Positions 54,509 to 64,000 of a DNA stretch of 64,000 bases are shown here, one piece after another; position 1 is the first letter of the stretch; every line of letters starts with the position of its first letter. The stretch comes from Watersipora subatra (lineage: Eukaryota > Bryozoa > Gymnolaemata > Cheilostomatida > Watersiporidae). A program made the position numbers and the translations under genes. The DNA lies in assembly GCF_963576615.1 (NCBI RefSeq), contig NC_088708.1, positions 47,045,196-47,109,195 on the forward strand, given 5' to 3'. The notes below the pieces were generated by a model. It made no database searches and had not been told where the DNA came from. It saw only the letters and a list, made by a program, of their open reading frames with translations.

Positions 54509-55937
54509 CTAGAAATTCCACTGTCATACAGCCCACGACCAAGGTGATAATGGAAAAAAGAAAGGGTACTGTCAGTTGTTGAAAAAGTAGTTCTCAGCAG
54601 GAATTGACAGAGTATAGTGTAAATGAGACTTGTTTGAGATGATATAAAATAACTTTGAGGGAGCACGACCCTAAAAAGGTGCAACTAACAATTTATTTTG
54701 GAAGTAAAGTTGGGTTGAAACCAGGTTTACGAGTAATTGGTTAATTGTTGATATTACAATATCTGTTATAAGTATACAGTATCTGTTAAAGGTCGCGCAG
54801 TCTAGTCTCCTCTCTTTTGCGTTGTAAGATTTGGTCATTGATAGCTAATCGAATGATGCGCTCCCTAACGAAGTTGTTAACAAGTAAGTCATTGATGTTT
54901 CGAACTTGAGAGAGAGAGCAACAAACGATATTCCAGCGGTAATTTTGTGGTGGCCTATATCAATGACAGCTTTAGCCATGGTAAGACCTTGACTCTTGTG
55001 TATTGTCAAACCCGATGCTAGATCGAGAGGAATGCCTGTATGGCTAAGAGTGGCATGGTTGTACAACCTAACCTACTGTACATAATTTAACTAACAACAA
55101 CAATAAAGAAGTATGTTTATTATATCTCTAAAATGCAATATTAAAAATAAAACGGCAAGCTGCCGTGTAATATACAGTTTGAAAGTTGGTTGTGTTGTGA
55201 ATGTAGAATGGTTTTGACAGCGATATGTAACAGAAAGCAAGCGTTTGAATTCACGTATTTAGAAGTTTTATGCAAACTGGAGTGAAATAAAGAAATATTC
55301 TTGTCATAAAGGGGCATTGTAGTTCCGCCCTAGCTTGTAAATAAGATGTAAAGAAATCTGGCTAATGTTCTAGATAATTTAAAAAACCTTTGGTAATTGG
55401 ACAAAAACGTAGGCTAATAAACTGTGTACCACATTTTCGTACCTGTAAATCGGTCTACGCCTCAAACAGTCTACGTTAATTACACAAACCTTCGGCGATT
55501 AAACAATGCCTTAGACTGGTGAAATGAGAATGTTTTACTCATGAAATACGCACTGCTAAATAGTTCAACTATCTGTCGCAAGGCTTTATTGGCGTATCGT
55601 AGGCCGGTCTTAACTATTATTAAACCAAGCTTTTCAAGCATTTTGTGACGAATATTTGCAGAATTAATCTGTCTATTTATGTATAATCCGATCAGATGGG
55701 TTAGTTTTAAGATATTGCGGTAACCTTTCAAAGACTTGGTAACATATTTAAATAGGTTTATATGTGTTTTGTATCATTATTATACTTTAACGGCTCTACA
55801 AAACGATGGTTAAATTTGTTGATGAGATTTCGAAGCAAGGGTTTGCGACGTTGTTGATGAATAATTTTCGTAAGTTGTGTACACATGCATTTATCATAAA
55901 AACTCTCAAACTTCGCTCCGCTCGTTTGGTCGTGGGA
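54509..55937 (-). mobile_element. Helitron2/Helentron-like element, copy 5, with helicase relic
   Basis: Minus strand: starts TCCCACGACCAAACGAGCGG (from 55937) and ends ...GGAATTTCTAG (54509). The left non-coding block (to about 55090) is followed by the C-terminal end of a Helitron helicase (55066-54786) and then the right end. This ties the whole non-coding family to Helitrons. Confidence 0.8.
54786..55066 (-). pseudogene. Helitron helicase (Pif1-like) C-terminal fragment
   Basis: Minus strand reads PLDLASGLTIHKSQGLTMAK, AVIDIG, then AGISFVALS: helicase motif V (T.HK.QG.T) and the start of motif VI (.yVALSR) of Pif1/Helitron helicases. Just after FVALS a run of CT dinucleotides seems to carry an extra unit, and the reading continues in another frame (DLLVNNF, RERIIRLAINDQIL) to TAA at 54788-54786. 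All earlier helicase and Rep motifs are absent. It unwinds DNA during rolling-circle transposition in intact elements; here it is dead. Confidence 0.78.
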
Positions 55938-56204
55938 TAATTAATAATACCAAATTATGATGCGTGTTCAATTATAATGTTAAAATGGTAATGTGTTGTT
56001 AAAAGCTACGTTAAGTTTTTGACATGCTTAAACATAAATTGACTCTGAATGTCAAAACTGTACGTCTTTGCTTGGTATTTTTACAATAAAAATCTTGTGA
56101 CATAAAATCAATGAGTATGATAAATATTTATGAATTAATTCTGATAGATTCAAGCTAACAAATATGTTTGCTAAATCATTGAAGTAATAATAGTATACTA
56201 GCTG
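55938..56204. other. no gene seen
   Basis: Short AT-rich spacer between Helitron copy 5 and the 29-bp array. Confidence 0.4.
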
Positions 56205-56835
56205 CATAGTTAAAATATTAATAGTACTAACAACATAGTTAAAGTAGTAACCGTACTAGCTTCATAGTTAAAATAGCAATAGTACCAACTGCATAGTTAG
56301 AATAGTAATAATACTAACTGCATAGTTAAAGTAGTAATAGTACTAACTGCATAGTTAAAGTAGTAATAGTACTAACTGCATAGTTAAAGTAGTAATAGTA
56401 CTAACTGCATAGTTAAAGTAGTACTAACAGCATAGTTAAAGTAGTAATAGTACTAACAGCATAGTTAAAGTAGTAATAGTATCAACTGCATAGTTAGAGT
56501 AGTAATAGTACTAACTGCATAGTTAAAGCAGTAATAGTACTAACTGCATAGTTAAAGTAGTAATAGTAGTAACTGCATAGTTAAAATAGTAATAGTACTA
56601 ACAGCATAGTTAAAGTAGTAATAGTACTAACAGCATAGTTAAAGTAGTAATAGTACTAACAGCATAGTTAAAGTAGTAATAGTACTAACTGCATAGTTAA
56701 AGTAGTAATAGTACTAACTGCATAATAAAAGTAGTAATAGTACTAACTGCATAGTTAAAGTAGTAATAGTACTAACTGCATAGTTAAAGTAGTAATAGTA
56801 CTAACTGCATAATTAAAGTAGTAATACTGTACACT
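56205..56835. repeat. 29-bp tandem array, about 21 copies
   Basis: Unit AGTAATAGTACTAACTGCAT followed by AGTTAAAGT, with ACTGC/ACAGC variants shared by neighbouring copies. It runs straight into the dispersed repeat at 56925. Confidence 0.93.
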
Positions 56836-56924
56836 GCATAAACTGCAAAAAACTAATAACACATCTACTGCATGCAGCACTTAACATTGTGCAGTCGATA
56901 ATACCGCCAATGCACAATACCGCT

Positions 56925-57145
56925 GAAGTAGTATTACTGCAGGACTGCTTACTCCAGTAGTAAAAGTGCGCAATGCAATTATACTACTTACTGCATGGCT
57001 ATGACATAGTTGCTACTGCACTGTTCGTACAACTACATGTACTTGGTTTTTCCATGCAAAAAGTTACCACAATTGTAAGGCTCATAACATTTTGGCATCG
57101 ATGAGTATTTATCAATGCACAGTTACGATGTTTCCATATTGGTCA
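56925..57145 (+). repeat. dispersed repeat, copy B (inverted relative to 51083-51290)
   Basis: Shares GCAATGCAATTATACTACTT, ATGGCTATGACATAGTTG and CAACTACATGTACTTGGTTT with copy A in the opposite orientation. The neighbouring 29-bp array is absent from copy A. Confidence 0.7.
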
Positions 57146-57848
57146 CAACTCTGTTACAAGTTGAACAGAAGAGGTCCGTTAGGAGCCGTACAGCTTTTTC
57201 CAAATAACAATCATAAAACTTCTCTTATTTGGTAGAATGTTATAACAGTGTTTAAGAGTCAGGATGTTACAAGTTCTACTTGTTTAGATGTGAATGATTG
57301 GTTTAGCATTAGTATTAAAACCAAACACTGATTATGTTAATTATTTATTTGAACTGTATTAAAAAGAGGGTTGGTTGAGTGAATGGAACATTTATTTGAT
57401 GAGCAAAAATTGATATAGTTAATAATGTAATGTAGAGGCATGTGAATAATAAAAATACATTTCAATATTATTCCACATTTTTAACGAAATCACAATAGTT
57501 GTAACCATGTATTACCTGTAACACCTGTTACAGGTAATACATCAACACTTTTTCATTTTCTAGCGGATTCATTTTCTGGTTTTAGAGGCACACACATTAA
57601 AAAAATTCTTTCTAGCGTCCTGAATCAACCCAGATGAACCAGTTGAAAGTAGTTATGGACAAGCACTGGCACAGAATCCTGCAAACAAGAGGAGTAGTAA
57701 TACTATATACATGCATCGAGCAATACAACTACCATCCAAAGGGTTGGTACGGTTGACATAGTAAGCACGGTGTTTAGACAGACATGCACCAGGCATCACC
57801 ACAAGCACAACCCATTAAAGGACAAAAAGAAAAGATAGTGCCACAGAT
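57146..57848. other. no gene; one perfect 17-bp stem-loop
   Basis: 57507-57523 (ATGTATTACCTGTAACA) and 57526-57542 are exact complements separated by two bases, giving an uninterrupted 17-bp stem. The rest is AT-rich without features. The last 60 bases resemble 59297-59365 on the far side of the next element. Confidence 0.5.
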
Positions 57849-59286
57849 CAGGGTTGGGTAATTGATTTTATTTCAAATAGATCTATTTGCAAATTCAAAT
57901 ACCAATTACTATATTTATTTGATTTGGTATTTAGTTTCGAGAATTTTTAGTAATTGGTATTTTATTTAGTATTTGGTTCTGAGATTTTCGAGTATTACTA
58001 TTTTATTTGATATTTAGTTCTGTGACTTCTTAGTATTTACTATTTGATTTGATATTTGGTTTGAACAATTGCCAGTATTTGGTATTTCTCTTGGTATTTG
58101 GTTCTCAAATTTCCCAGCGGTACTATCTGATTTGGTATTTGATTTACAAAATTGTGAGTATTTGATATTTTATTTGGTATTTGGCTCTGAGATTTTCAAG
58201 TATTTGGTATTTTATTTGGTTATGATATTTTCCAGTATTTGGTATTCTAATTGGTCCGCCAAATTGGCCAATTACCCAACAGTGAGATTCAGCATACATA
58301 ATTACCTTGATATAATAGTGTATTTTATTCTTTAGAACTCGCAATCACAATAAGCCATTCTGTATTTGTCTCGATTTTCTGTCAATAGTATCTTTATTAA
58401 ATTTGAACATACCATGAATAATGTGCTACCTTTAAAATTACTGTCAACCATAAACGATTTTTTGTCTACATTACATTGATTCAATTTGAATGTAACATAA
58501 ATACGTAATACATAATATGTACATTTTTATATGAGCAGAGTTGTTGGATGTAAATGTGATCAGTGAATTTTAAATAATTTGATAATTCAGTCTGCAAATA
58601 AATTTAATTTGAGCTTGATATTTTCCAGTATTTAATATTTAGCATAGTTAAGCATAATGATGTTGATATTGAATTGACATAATCCATTATTTAATTTGGA
58701 GTCGGCTCTGTAAGATTTCACATCATTTGGTTCTGAAATTTTCCAGTAGCCTACTGTTATTTGATTTGATATGTGGTTTCTAAAGTTTCCAGTATTTGGT
58801 AGTTTATTTGGTATTTGATTCGGAAATTTCACAATATAACTATTTGATTTGATATTTTATGTCGAGAAATTGCAGTGTTTGGTAATTTATTTGGTATTTT
58901 AATATAAAATTTCCCATTATCCCTATTTGATTTGGTATTTGGTACTGAGATTTCCAAGTATTTGATATTTTATTTGGTAATTCGTTTTGAAATTTCCAAG
59001 TATTACTATTTGATTTGGAATTGGGTTTCAAGAATTGCCAGTATTTGGTATTTTGTTTTGGGATTTTCACGTATTACTATTTGATTTGATATTTGGTTTG
59101 AACAATTGCCAGTATTTGGTATTTCACTTGGTATTTGGTTCTCAAATTTCCCAGCGGTACTACTTGATTTGGTATTTGATTTACAAAATTGTGAGTATTT
59201 GATATTTTATTTGGTATTTGGTTATGATATTTTTCAGCATTTGGTATTCTAATTGGTCCGCCAAAATGGCCAATTACTCAACAGTG
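57849..59286. mobile_element. hAT-like non-autonomous element filled with an AT-rich minisatellite
   Basis: The ends CAGGGTTGGGTAATTG and (reverse complement) CACTGTTGAGTAATTG match at 13 of 16 positions and recall hAT termini. They are flanked by CCACAGAT (57841-57848) and CCACAAAT (59287-59294), a likely 8-bp target duplication. Inside, 57870-58270 and 58610-59265 are about 40-bp repeats built from TATTTGGTATTTTATTTGGT. A second internal copy of the right end (CCAATTACCCAACAGTG) closes the first block at about 58285, so the inner structure is itself duplicated. No transposase; minus-strand and plus-strand frames here are repeat artefacts. Confidence 0.62.
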
Positions 59287-59364
59287 CCACAAATACAGAC
59301 TAGGCATCACTAAGGGCACAAAAGCTTATCATAGAGAATAAAGTTGGCAGATAATGCTACAGCA

Positions 59365-59480
59365 GGGATTCCCAACCTTTTTCATTCAATTCCCCCTTTT
59401 TGCCTTTTCATAAATTTAATTCACCCGCAGTTTTAACTCACATGACTAAAAACAACCGATACAAATTATAATGCCATTTT
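59365..59480 (+). mobile_element. possible hAT element end
   Basis: CAGGGATTCCCAACCTTTTT is typical of hAT terminal repeats, followed by CCCCCTTTTTGCC. The matching right end was not found. Confidence 0.4.
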
Positions 59481-59756
59481 ATTCTACATATCAAAACATA
59501 TAACAACATAGTATAAATTTTTATATACATGTAGTACGCATACAACACACAACAATACATGACCTTCGGCATGGCGGTGAATTGGTTTATGACTAGCTTA
59601 ACTTACTATCCAACCAAAATATGGATAGATGTGTTCATGTACATGTATATCTAGGTTCTGACTCGTAGCTTATTATTATCAACTAGTGTTTTAGATAAAA
59701 CCAAAATGTTAAATGATGAAACCCAAACTCACACGGCACTGTAAGACATAAATTAA

Positions 59757-61538
59757 CTAGAAGTTTCCCTGTCATACAGCCCACGAACTGATAATGGAAT
59801 AAGTGATAATGGAAAAAAGAAATGGCAGTGCTGGTTGTTGAAAAAGTAGTTGTCAAAAAGTATGTTTTACAACAAAAATCACACCTAATCACACAAAAAA
59901 TCACACCTAATCTACTACTATTTCAAACCTATGTTTTACAACAATAAATCACACAAAAAATCACACCTATTCTACTACTATCTCAAAGCTATGAAATGTT
60001 TCTCATTACATCTAGTACATATGAGCTGTGATATGTTGTTGTCAAGCCTGCCTAGAAAGTTGTTACGCAGTTCTTGAAAATCAGGACAATCCAAAGATTG
60101 AAATTGAGGAATGTGATGAAGGGGGCAGCATTGGGAGAAGCAATATTGTTTTGTGCAATATTTTCATAGTCAATGATGTCCATAAAATCATGATCATCAT
60201 CTGGAAACAAAGGGGCTGCCAAGTCGATGTTATGTACATCGCCTACAACATCTACTAAAGAATTATCTGAATCAGATGAGTTGTTGTTATTAATTTGAGT
60301 AGCTGTGAGGACCTATTTATCCTCCTATTTATCCTATTTATCCTCCTATTGCGCTGTAATAATTGAGAGACACGTGGAAGGCCACTGTGTCGGCCGCGAC
60401 GTGGTGTTCTGGGAAGTTGCATGTCCATGGTAGCTGTCAAGTTGTTTTGAAATTAAATTCAAAAAGTCAATTATGCAAAATACAAGGTTGTAAAAAATCA
60501 CACCTAATCTACTATTATCTCAAAACTATGTTTTACAACAATAAATCACACCTAATCACACAAAAAATCACACCTAATCTACTACTATTTCAAACCTATT
60601 TTTAAAACAATAAAATAAATATTAATTAAAGCTGTAGGCCTAACCTGCTGTAATGTATGTAATTTAGCAAAAACAATAAGGAAATATGTTTATTGTAACT
60701 CTGAAATGCAAAATTAGAAGTAAAATGGCAAGCTACTGTGTAATATACACAGTTTGAAAGTTGGTTGTGTTGAATGTAGAATGGTTTTGATAGCGATCTT
60801 TAGCAAAAAGCAAGTATGAGCGTTCACGCGTCTGGAAGTTTTCTGCAAACTGCAGCAAAATAAAAAAATGTTCTCATCATAAAATGGCATTGTAGTTTGG
60901 CCCTAGCTTGTACATAACTTGTACATTAATTGTAAAGAATTTCGGCTAACGTTTTAGATAATTTAATGAAACCTTTGGTGATAGGACAAAAAAACATAGG
61001 CTGATAAACTGTGTACCACAATTTTGTACCTGTAAATCGGTTTACACCTCAAACGGTCTACGTTTATTACAGAAACCTTCGGATCAATTTGATTACAAGT
61101 AAACAAGGCCATAGACTGGTGAAATGAGCACGGTTTTCTCGTGAAATGTGCACTGCTAAATAGTGCTACTATCTGCCGCACAGCTTTATTGGCGTACTTT
61201 AGGTCGGTCTTAACTTTTATTAAACCAAGCTTTTCAAGCGTTTTGTGGCGATTTTCGGCCAAATTAATCTGTCTATTTGTGTATAATCCGATCAGATGAG
61301 TAAGTTTTAAGATCCTGTCGACAATTCACAAAGACTTGGTAACATATTTAAATAGGTTTATATGTGTTTTGTATCATTTTTTATACTTTAACGACTATAC
61401 AAAACGCTGGTTAAATTTGTTGATGAGATTTCGAAACAAGGGTTTGCGACGTTGTTGATGAATAATTTTCGTAAGTTGTGTGCACATGCATTTATCATAA
61501 AAACTCTCAAACTTCGTTCCGCTTGTTTGGTCGTGAGA
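59757..61538 (-). mobile_element. Helitron2/Helentron-like element, copy 6, with Rep-region relic
   Basis: Minus strand: starts TCTCACGACCAAACAAGCGG (from 61538), ends CTTCTAG|T at 59757. The left block (to about 60640) matches the other copies. The inner part (60480-59978) keeps fragments of coding sequence, flanked on both sides by copies of a roughly 60-bp direct repeat (AATCACACCTAATCTACTAC; 59872-60000 and 60494-60612). This copy and copy 5 are complementary deletion derivatives: one keeps an upstream coding piece, the other the end. Confidence 0.72.
59978..60109 (-). pseudogene. Helitron Rep N-terminal zinc-finger-like fragment
   Basis: Minus strand frame: FQSLDCPDFQELRNNF, LGRLDNNISQ, ICTRCNEKHFIAL, stop at 59980-59978. 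The L..fl..l.....CxxCxE(R/K) layout matches the cysteine motif ahead of the Rep domain in many Helitron proteins. Upstream coding (60255-60110, LAAPLFPDDDHDFMDIIDYE) is in another frame. No HUH nuclease motif is present. Assignment leans on the surrounding element. Confidence 0.45.
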
Positions 61539-61576
61539 AAATTTATCAAATCAGACACCTCTCTGTTCCCCATTGT

Positions 61577-61993
61577 ATGAGGTCTGATCCAAAAGTTCCC
61601 GGAATGGAGTTGTATACACTTGCGTATTCGCACGATGGAAAAACCCATTGCGGCGTTTGCTGGGAAACACCTTCGGAGTGTTGTCACAACATTTCAGGTT
61701 GCTATGACAACGAGTTCTCATGTGAGCTGACGATATTTCAAGGTCTGTCAGGTGCTTCCATCGATTTTTTAACGAGTTTATCGTCATGTCTAATCAATCG
61801 GAACAGCGTATTTGCATTAAATTTTGTGTGAAATTAGAGAAAAAAAGTACTCAGACAGTTTAAATGTTAACTATTGCTTTTGGAAATGCTGTTTTAAAGA
61901 AAACACAAACTTTTGAGTGGTACAAATGTTTTTGTGAAGGTAAAGACAGCACTGAAGATGATGCGAGGTCTGGTAGACCAGCGTCGGTGTTAT
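61577..61993 (+). pseudogene. mariner transposase N-terminal remnant with 5' inverted repeat
   Basis: GTCTGATCCAAAAGTTCCCG at about 61582 is the mariner end also seen at 8091. From ATG at 61786 the frame reads SNQSEQRICIKFCVKL, then a TAA stop, then FGNAVLKKTQTFEWYKCFCE and DSTEDDARSGRPAS, the helix-turn-helix half of mariner transposases. The catalytic part is missing: the sequence becomes unrelated after about 61993. Confidence 0.8.
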
Positions 61994-62140
61994 ATCTGAT
62001 ATCAGCCATGTACAAATAGACGTAAAGAAAATTACAAGTTATATCATCATATGGCTCACTAGACAAACTTCTAGAGTTACGACACCCATAAATCTCATCC
62101 TTGAGATTAGTACCATCACATGACGACCCACCCATTCCAC

Positions 62141-62949
62141 TGTCTGAACATTGAGAACATTACATTTGAAAATTCAAGACTATGGCAAAAAAGCCAGTAA
62201 TTAAAATCCTAAAAACGGCATCACACCCCAAATCAACGACAACACCCAGACGATAACAACTTTCGTCATGCGGTACGAAGATCCGCATCTGGTACCAATC
62301 TACACCAGACAGGGATTAAAACTAGAAGATTAAATATTATGAAACCTCGCTGACGTAAATACAACAGGGCGTAGCCAGGAACCCCAAAAACTGCAAAACC
62401 CAAAATTGGAGATCTGAAACATATAGTTTCACTCTTTGACACCCAGGCTAACTCCTAATCGATATATAAGGACGTATATTCACCTTCATACTTCACTCTT
62501 CAATACAAGCTTCTTCACAGCGGTCAGACGTGTCAGCAGAAGAAATGGAAGAGTCAACTTTAGGAGAACAAAAGGGGTGACTATATTCTAAGTCTCTAGA
62601 AATTTACTTGTATACTTTTATAAGTTTAGTCTGGAGTGCAACTTATTATATATTTTATTGTTCTTAAATAAACATAAGGTATTGTGAAACCCTTCTTTGC
62701 ATACCTTAGGAATTTCCTTATCTCAGAGCATAGTCCTAGATTCTCACATCTAGGAAGGTCAGTTGTAAGATCTTGAATACTTAATCAACAAACATTGGTT
62801 AACAGTCATTAGTCAGGATTAGGCCTATCTGAGTTTATTATAATAATTTAGCAGTGCATCTGCTCGTGACAATAAACCTGAGCTTACTCCCTAACCGTTG
62901 TAAGATTGCTTGGTAGGATAATCCAATACTATCAATAATCAACACAACA
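62141..62949 (+). repeat. possible LTR (solo or 5' LTR)
   Basis: TG...CA-bounded block with TATATAAGG at 62462-62470, AATAAA at 62668 and 62871, followed 4 bases later by TGGTGGAGACGCGGG, which could be a tRNA primer site. No gag ORF follows before the window ends, so this may be a solo LTR or a chance combination. Confidence 0.3.
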
Positions 62950-62970
62950 TTTCTGGTGGAGACGCGGGTT

Positions 62971-64000
62971 TTGGACAAATCTCACACATTTTTTTTTAGC
63001 AAAGCGTTTACGGATCCTTGATGAGTAAATAATATGAATCTGTGAAAAAGATTCTTTGTAAGACGGGGAAGAACACGTGTCATTATTATTACGATTGAAA
63101 CTGATTGATTATTGAAATTTATTCCTGCCCATTTCCCCCGCTATTAATTGAAACAGAAAATTATTGAAACAGAAAATTTTGAATTTATTATTTGGCAGAA
63201 GATAGCTAGCTGGAGTAGTCAAGAGTGATCGACCTCTCTAGGTTGTACACCGCACATAAAGAAGTGCAACAGTAGCTTTTATTAGTATTAGGCTCTTGTA
63301 AAAAGGTACAGTTACAATCCTACACCACCCGTACGACCTATACTGCCCTGGTGGTAGACTAGATCACTTCTCATTCGAGTACCCAATTGACTTTGACTCC
63401 CATATACATTTAAGGACAATAGATCCATATTGAACAATTTATTCGCGCATGATTACTTTTCATCCTAACATGATTAAATACTGAGCTCATTAACAATAAA
63501 CTGACAAGGCGAAAGCCGCCAGAAATTTAATATAGATAGATGACTATCAAACCTATAACTAACATTCTAAATATTTTAGGCCTACATTAAGATACTCTTG
63601 TGCACATTTCCGGAAATAACAGACAAAAAAAAAGAATTCTTTTCACTTCTATGTAGTTGGTTGAGCACCACACATAATACTCAACGCTCACTTTGCGATA
63701 ATCTCTCGTACATTTGCTATTATAGCATAAAAACGTATAAATTAGATTCTTACTAAAAGTTGATTGGATAAAACATCCATACGCTTGAGTAATTAGCAGA
63801 CTTAGTAAATTCCTTACCAACGTTGGTAAAATGTCTGCCATGCCATATCCTATTATTAACCTAACTATTACTTATACTTGAAAAATACTTTACTTATACT
63901 TATACTTACTTATACTTTTTTTTTCAGCAAAAAAAAACTAATTCTGTTAAGAATACATCATTTACATATTGATACATATGATACATTAACCCTTGACGCT
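62971..64000. other. no gene seen
   Basis: AT-rich. A short (ACTTAT)n run lies at 63868-63918. The open frame 63841-63587 (minus) has no recognisable features. Confidence 0.4.

Noticed and set aside
57900..59265. Minus- and plus-strand ORFs rich in KYQIKYQ or VFDLVF
   Set aside because: Products of the TATTTGGTATTT minisatellite.
60255..60440. Minus-strand ORF with MDMQLPRTPRRGRHSGLPR
   Set aside because: It is inside Helitron copy 6 and could be part of its protein, but no motif is recognisable and a tandem repeat (CCTATTTATCCT) follows, so it is not called separately.

Overview
The window looks like AT-rich nuclear DNA from a multicellular invertebrate, most likely a marine lophotrochozoan such as a mollusc or bryozoan. 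The reasons are small exons split by kilobase-scale GT-AG introns, a short-chain collagen 'C4-like' gene of the type common in molluscs, cnidarians and brachiopods, Helitron2/Helentron-like and mariner/Tc1 relics, tRNA-derived SINEs, and a Ty3/gypsy element primed by tRNA-Leu. The species cannot be told from the sequence alone. There are no bacterial operons, rRNA genes or CRISPR arrays.

Host genes. (1) Plus strand, 6831-12685: four exons encode a 152-residue secreted protein with ten cysteines and no family I can name. (2) Minus strand, 21381-31009 and beyond: three exons of a paralogue with the same exon lengths, intron phases and all ten cysteines. Its signal-peptide exon was not found. 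The two genes are tail to tail, so they form an inverted duplication. The last intron of the second gene has grown to 7.7 kb around a 5.8 kb satellite. (3) Minus strand, 47283-39785: seven exons, all junctions in phase, encode a 385-residue membrane-anchored short collagen with a type II signal anchor, two KKR sites, five Gly-X-Y triplets, a coiled coil and a ten-cysteine C-terminal domain. A possible astacin-like C-terminal exon lies at 33936-34117.

Mobile DNA fills most of the rest. 1-2878 is the 5' part of a GC-richer Ty3/gypsy retrotransposon on the minus strand (LTR, primer site, gag, linker, start of protease). 3285-6115 is a DNA transposon with short inverted ends and a decayed cysteine-rich ORF. 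14234-14898 is a palindromic MITE. Six copies of one Helitron2-like family lie at 16602-18379, 48986-50018, 52069-53112, 53326-54495, 54509-55937 and 59757-61538. One keeps the end of a Pif1-type helicase and another keeps a zinc-finger-like Rep fragment. Three foldback elements, a nested TA-flanked MITE, a hAT-like element, mariner, Tc1 and LINE fragments and at least eight SINE copies make up the remainder.

Tandem repeats are abundant: a 79-bp satellite (21841-27610) that appears to be the multiplied head of a tRNA-SINE, a 29-bp array (56205-56835), 11-bp arrays (7000-7305, 13735-13990), a 41-bp array (11885-12215), long (TA)n tracts, and a run of near-palindromic units (36515-36684). Long ORFs in those arrays are artefacts. 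Stretches described as empty show no recognisable gene on reading both strands.
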